From NCBI RefSeq assembly GCF_023715785.1, contig NZ_JAMBOX010000001.1:868001-932000 (forward strand): a stretch of DNA of 64,000 nucleotides, given 5' to 3'. This document shows, piece by piece, positions 61,432 to 64,000 of this stretch. The notes below the pieces were generated by a model. The model was given only the letters and a program-made list of their open reading frames with translations. It was not told the origin of the DNA and searched no databases. The position numbers and the translations under genes were made by a program. The DNA comes from Neobacillus niacini (GTDB lineage Bacteria; Bacillota; Bacilli; Bacillales; Cytobacillaceae). The stretch's first letter is position 1. Every line of letters starts with the position of its first letter.

Positions 61432-63251
61432 TCATCCTCTTCCGTATACTCGAACGGCAATGAAAACGAAATCGTCGTGCCCTTGCCTTCCTGACTTGTC
61501 GCCCAAATGCTGCCGCCATGAGCACTGATTATTTCTTTGGCAATGGCAAGACCCAATCCTGTTCCGCCCATTTTGCGCGTCCTTGCTTTATCAACGCGAT
61601 AAAACCGGTCAAATATTTTTCCAATACTCTCTTTTGGAATGCCTACTCCTTGGTCTGAGATGCTTACCACAATGGTATCCTGTCTTTCCTTAATCGAAAA
61701 TGTAACCCGGCCGCCTTCCGGAGAATATTTCAGGGCATTCGAAATAATGTTGTATAACACCTGTGTCATTTTATCTTCATCGGCTTCGACAAAAATGGCG
61801 TGATCCGGTAGTTTTCTTTTTAACGTAACATTCTGTTCCTTCGCCACTTCAAACCGGTCAATAATCCGGTTAAAGAAGTCAACAAAGTTCACCCATTCCA
61901 TCTTCATTCGATAATCGGTGCTGTCCATCTTCGACAGCGTCAGCAGGTCATTGACAAGGCGGATCATCCGCTCGGTCTCGTTCCTGGTCACTTCCAAAAA
62001 GTTCGGCGCGATTTCCTCATCCTGCCACGCCCCGTCCGCCAAGGCCTCCAGATAACTCCGCATCGTTGTAAGCGGCGTTCTCAATTCATGAGATACATTG
62101 GCGACAAACTCCCGCCTCTCCGCATCAATTTTCTCCTGCTCGGTAATATCATGGAGCACACAAATCAACCCGTTCACAAAGCCTGTTTCTTTTTGAATCA
62201 CGGAAAAATTGGCCCGAAGGATAAATCGTTCCGATGTGGTACTATAATCAAGGATTAACGAATCCTTTTCCTCTAGCAGATCTTCAAATGTATTCGTATC
62301 GTCCAAATCCAATAACGACACGATTGGCTGGGATAGAACTGTTTCACGTGAAACATTCAACATCTCGGCTGCAGGCTCATTGATTAAAATGACCCGTCCT
62401 CTTCGGTCGGTTGCTATGACCCCATCGGTCATATAAGACAGGACAGAGGATAGCTTGCGGCGTTCCCCTTCGGTCATCGCTTGGGCTTCTTGTAGCTTCT
62501 TCGTTAGATGGTTAAACGTCATCGCCAGTGTCCCGATTTCATCGTGCCCGTACACTTTAACCTTACGTGAGAAATTCCCCTTTGCCATCGCCTGTGCCTG
62601 CTTTTTCATATCCGTTATCGGCCTGGTAATGGTCTGTGCCAATAAGATTCCCAATATAGCCGTTACCGCCATGGCAATCCCTGTACCAGTCGCAAAAATC
62701 TTATTAATGGTTTTCATTTGTGCAAACACATTTTCAATTTTTGCCACAAGATAAATTGCACCAATTACTTTCTTCCCCGACTTAATGGGGGTGGAGAGGA
62801 CCCAGATTCGATGCCCGGTTGGCCGGTCCAATAGCACAGCGCTCTGATCTTCCTCCAACACCATTGATTGCTTAACCCTTAGTTCTGTCGTTCGCTGGCC
62901 AACGACCCCCTGATTGCCGGGGTGGGAAGTGCCCAAAATTTTCAGCGACCGGCTTTCTATTACCCTTACTTCGGAAATGTCACCGGCATTATCAAAATCC
63001 CTAAGAATTTTCTTGATATCCTCCTCGAGTGAAGGATCTTCCGGCGTCCGCTGCTTTCCCATCTCCTCGCGAACATTATAGGCAAGCAAATTTACACGTT
63101 CTTTTATTGATGTCTGAAAATTTGTCCGCAGTGTTTCCTCCAGCTGCCTGACAAAATAAACACCAATAATCTGCATCGCCACTAAGATCAGCAGGACATA
63201 GATAAGGACGAATTTAACGTGTATTGAGCGAAAGAAACCAACTTTTTTCAC
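61422..63251 (-). CDS. walK: Essential cell-wall sensor histidine kinase WalK
   Basis: 609-residue kinase controlling wall metabolism. Two N-terminal membrane helices flank an extracellular Cache-like loop (about 35-180), followed by HAMP (about 205-255), PAS (about 265-370), a HisKA domain with FVANVSHELRTPLTTMRSYL (phosphohistidine near 387) and a HATPase domain with NAL.YSPEGG, DQGVGIPK and GTGLGLAIAK motifs. A perfect parS palindrome is embedded in the PAS-coding region. It follows walR by 6 bases. Confidence 0.96.
   Translation of the reverse strand: MKKVGFFRSIHVKFVLIYVLLILVAMQIIGVYFVRQLEETLRTNFQTSIKERVNLLAYNVREEMGKQRTPEDPSLEEDIKKILRDFDNAGDISEVRVIESRSLKILGTSHPGNQGVVGQRTTELRVKQSMVLEEDQSAVLLDRPTGHRIWVLSTPIKSGKKVIGAIYLVAKIENVFAQMKTINKIFATGTGIAMAVTAILGILLAQTITRPITDMKKQAQAMAKGNFSRKVKVYGHDEIGTLAMTFNHLTKKLQEAQAMTEGERRKLSSVLSYMTDGVIATDRRGRVILINEPAAEMLNVSRETVLSQPIVSLLDLDDTNTFEDLLEEKDSLILDYSTTSERFILRANFSVIQKETGFVNGLICVLHDITEQEKIDAERREFVANVSHELRTPLTTMRSYLEALADGAWQDEEIAPNFLEVTRNETERMIRLVNDLLTLSKMDSTDYRMKMEWVNFVDFFNRIIDRFEVAKEQNVTLKRKLPDHAIFVEADEDKMTQVLYNIISNALKYSPEGGRVTFSIKERQDTIVVSISDQGVGIPKESIGKIFDRFYRVDKARTRKMGGTGLGLAIAKEIISAHGGSIWATSQEGKGTTISFSLPFEYTEEDDWS
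62340..62355. promoter_or_regulatory. Perfect parS site inside walK
   Basis: TGTTTCACGTGAAACA is a perfect 16-bp palindrome identical to the consensus ParB/Spo0J site. It falls within the walK coding sequence (PAS region) and so can only bind ParB without altering the protein. With the site at 2256 it supports a near-origin location. Confidence 0.9.
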
Positions 63252-63257
63252 AAGTCA

Positions 63258-63968
63258 TTACTCCTGTTCAGGATTGCGCAAATAATAACCGACCCCACGG
63301 CGCGTCACAATCCAGGCCGGGTGGCTCGGACTGTCTTCGATTTTTTCCCGCAGGCGTCTGACCGTTACGTCAACGGTTCGGACATCGCCGTAATAATCGT
63401 ATCCCCATACCGTTTGCAATAGATGCTCCCTGGTCATTACCTGACCGATATGCTGAGCCAGGTAATAGAGCAATTCAAATTCCCGGTGGGTCAGTTCAAT
63501 CGTCTCACCGCGTTTAGAAACGACATAAGCATCCGGATGAATCACAAGTGAACCCACCTCAATTTCATTCGTTTCATTTCCCGCCTCCGGCTGCGAAAGT
63601 ACATGCTGATGCCGGCGCAGGTTAGCTTTGACACGGGCGATTAATTCCCTCGTGCTAAACGGCTTCGTTACATAATCATCAGCACCAAGCTCAAGGCCAA
63701 GCACTTTATCAATCTCAGAGTCCTTTGCCGTCAGCATAATAATCGGCATTTCATATTTTTTACGCACCTCGCGGCAAACTTCCATGCCGTCTCTTTGCGG
63801 CAGCATGATATCCAATAAGATTAAATCAGGCTGAATTTGTTCCACTAATTGAAGTGCTTCATTCCCATCATAGGCGCAATAGACATCATAACCTTCTTTT
63901 TTGAGGTTAAACTGAAGAATATCAGCAATCGGTTTTTCATCATCGACAACAAGAATTTTCTTTTCCAT
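63258..63968 (-). CDS. walR: Essential response regulator WalR
   Basis: 236-residue OmpR/PhoB-family response regulator and partner of WalK. Receiver domain with [12 protein letters not shown] at the start, phospho-acceptor aspartate in [13 protein letters not shown] near 53 and lysine in [13 protein letters not shown] near 101; winged-helix domain with [16 protein letters not shown] near 160 and [16 protein letters not shown] near 200. It regulates autolysin and wall genes. First gene of the wal operon; its promoter probably lies past the right edge. Confidence 0.97.
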   Translation of the reverse strand: MEKKILVVDDEKPIADILQFNLKKEGYDVYCAYDGNEALQLVEQIQPDLILLDIMLPQRDGMEVCREVRKKYEMPIIMLTAKDSEIDKVLGLELGADDYVTKPFSTRELIARVKANLRRHQHVLSQPEAGNETNEIEVGSLVIHPDAYVVSKRGETIELTHREFELLYYLAQHIGQVMTREHLLQTVWGYDYYGDVRTVDVTVRRLREKIEDSPSHPAWIVTRRGVGYYLRNPEQE

Positions 63969-64000
63969 ACCATTGCTCCTTTTTCATAAATTTATCTATT

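Overview
The window looks like a near-origin chromosomal segment of a Gram-positive, low-GC Bacillaceae species (Bacillus/Neobacillus-like; genus not resolvable by eye). The strongest marker is the complete walRKHIJ-htrC-rlmH block at the right end (56234-63968, minus strand), in the order known from Bacillus subtilis near oriC. Strong AGGAGG-type ribosome binding sites, cre-like boxes, intrinsic terminators, two parS-type sites (one a perfect 16-bp palindrome inside walK) and a cluster of DnaA boxes upstream of rlmH support this.

Left part (1-34.5 kb), almost all on the minus strand, is a pectin/uronate utilisation region. It encodes a wall-anchored GH28 exo-polygalacturonase with FN3 domains and an LPHTA sorting signal, an intracellular GH28, and the galacturonate route uxaC-uxaB-uxaA with a LacI-type regulator. 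It also has the unsaturated-uronate route kduI-kduD feeding kdgK-kdgA, a YesM/YesN-type two-component system, and a YesOPQ-like ABC importer without its ATPase followed by a GH105 unsaturated glycuronyl hydrolase. A class I mannose-6-phosphate isomerase, an M20 amidohydrolase with an MFS transporter, and a beta-glucuronidase next to a PTS-derived permease follow. Oligogalacturonides would be cut outside, imported, broken to monomers and converged on 2-keto-3-deoxygluconate, then pyruvate and glyceraldehyde-3-phosphate. Four copies of a TGTTAACG-type 14-mer mark the galacturonate genes as one regulon.

Middle part (34.7-52.8 kb): an AraC-type regulator divergent from uidA; a LysR regulator near a 52-aa small protein whose leader has interleaved inverted repeats; an MBL-fold hydrolase and an ArsR-type regulator; then a LysR-controlled set of thiolase, FabG/PhaB-type reductase, MaoC/PhaJ-type hydratase, FabV/TER-type enoyl reductase, CoA-transferase and MFS transporter. 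That set is, on paper, a complete acetyl-CoA to butyrate pathway through the (R)-3-hydroxybutyryl-CoA isomer. A decayed B12-MerR regulator, a FAD oxidoreductase, rluF, a GIY-YIG protein, a DUF4386 protein and several repeat families follow.

Right part (52.8-64 kb): a small cyclic-di-GMP module (frameshifted diguanylate cyclase, HD-GYP phosphodiesterase, and a secreted coiled-coil protein behind a c-di-GMP-I-type riboswitch) sits just downstream of rlmH. The rlmH 3' end recurs as direct copies at 52.8 kb and 39.4 kb with synonymous codon differences, the arrangement left by SCC-type integration at the rlmH attachment site. No ccr recombinase is present here, so this remains inference. Start sites were adjusted to ribosome binding sites where visible. 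No rRNA, tRNA, CRISPR array or intact insertion sequence was seen.
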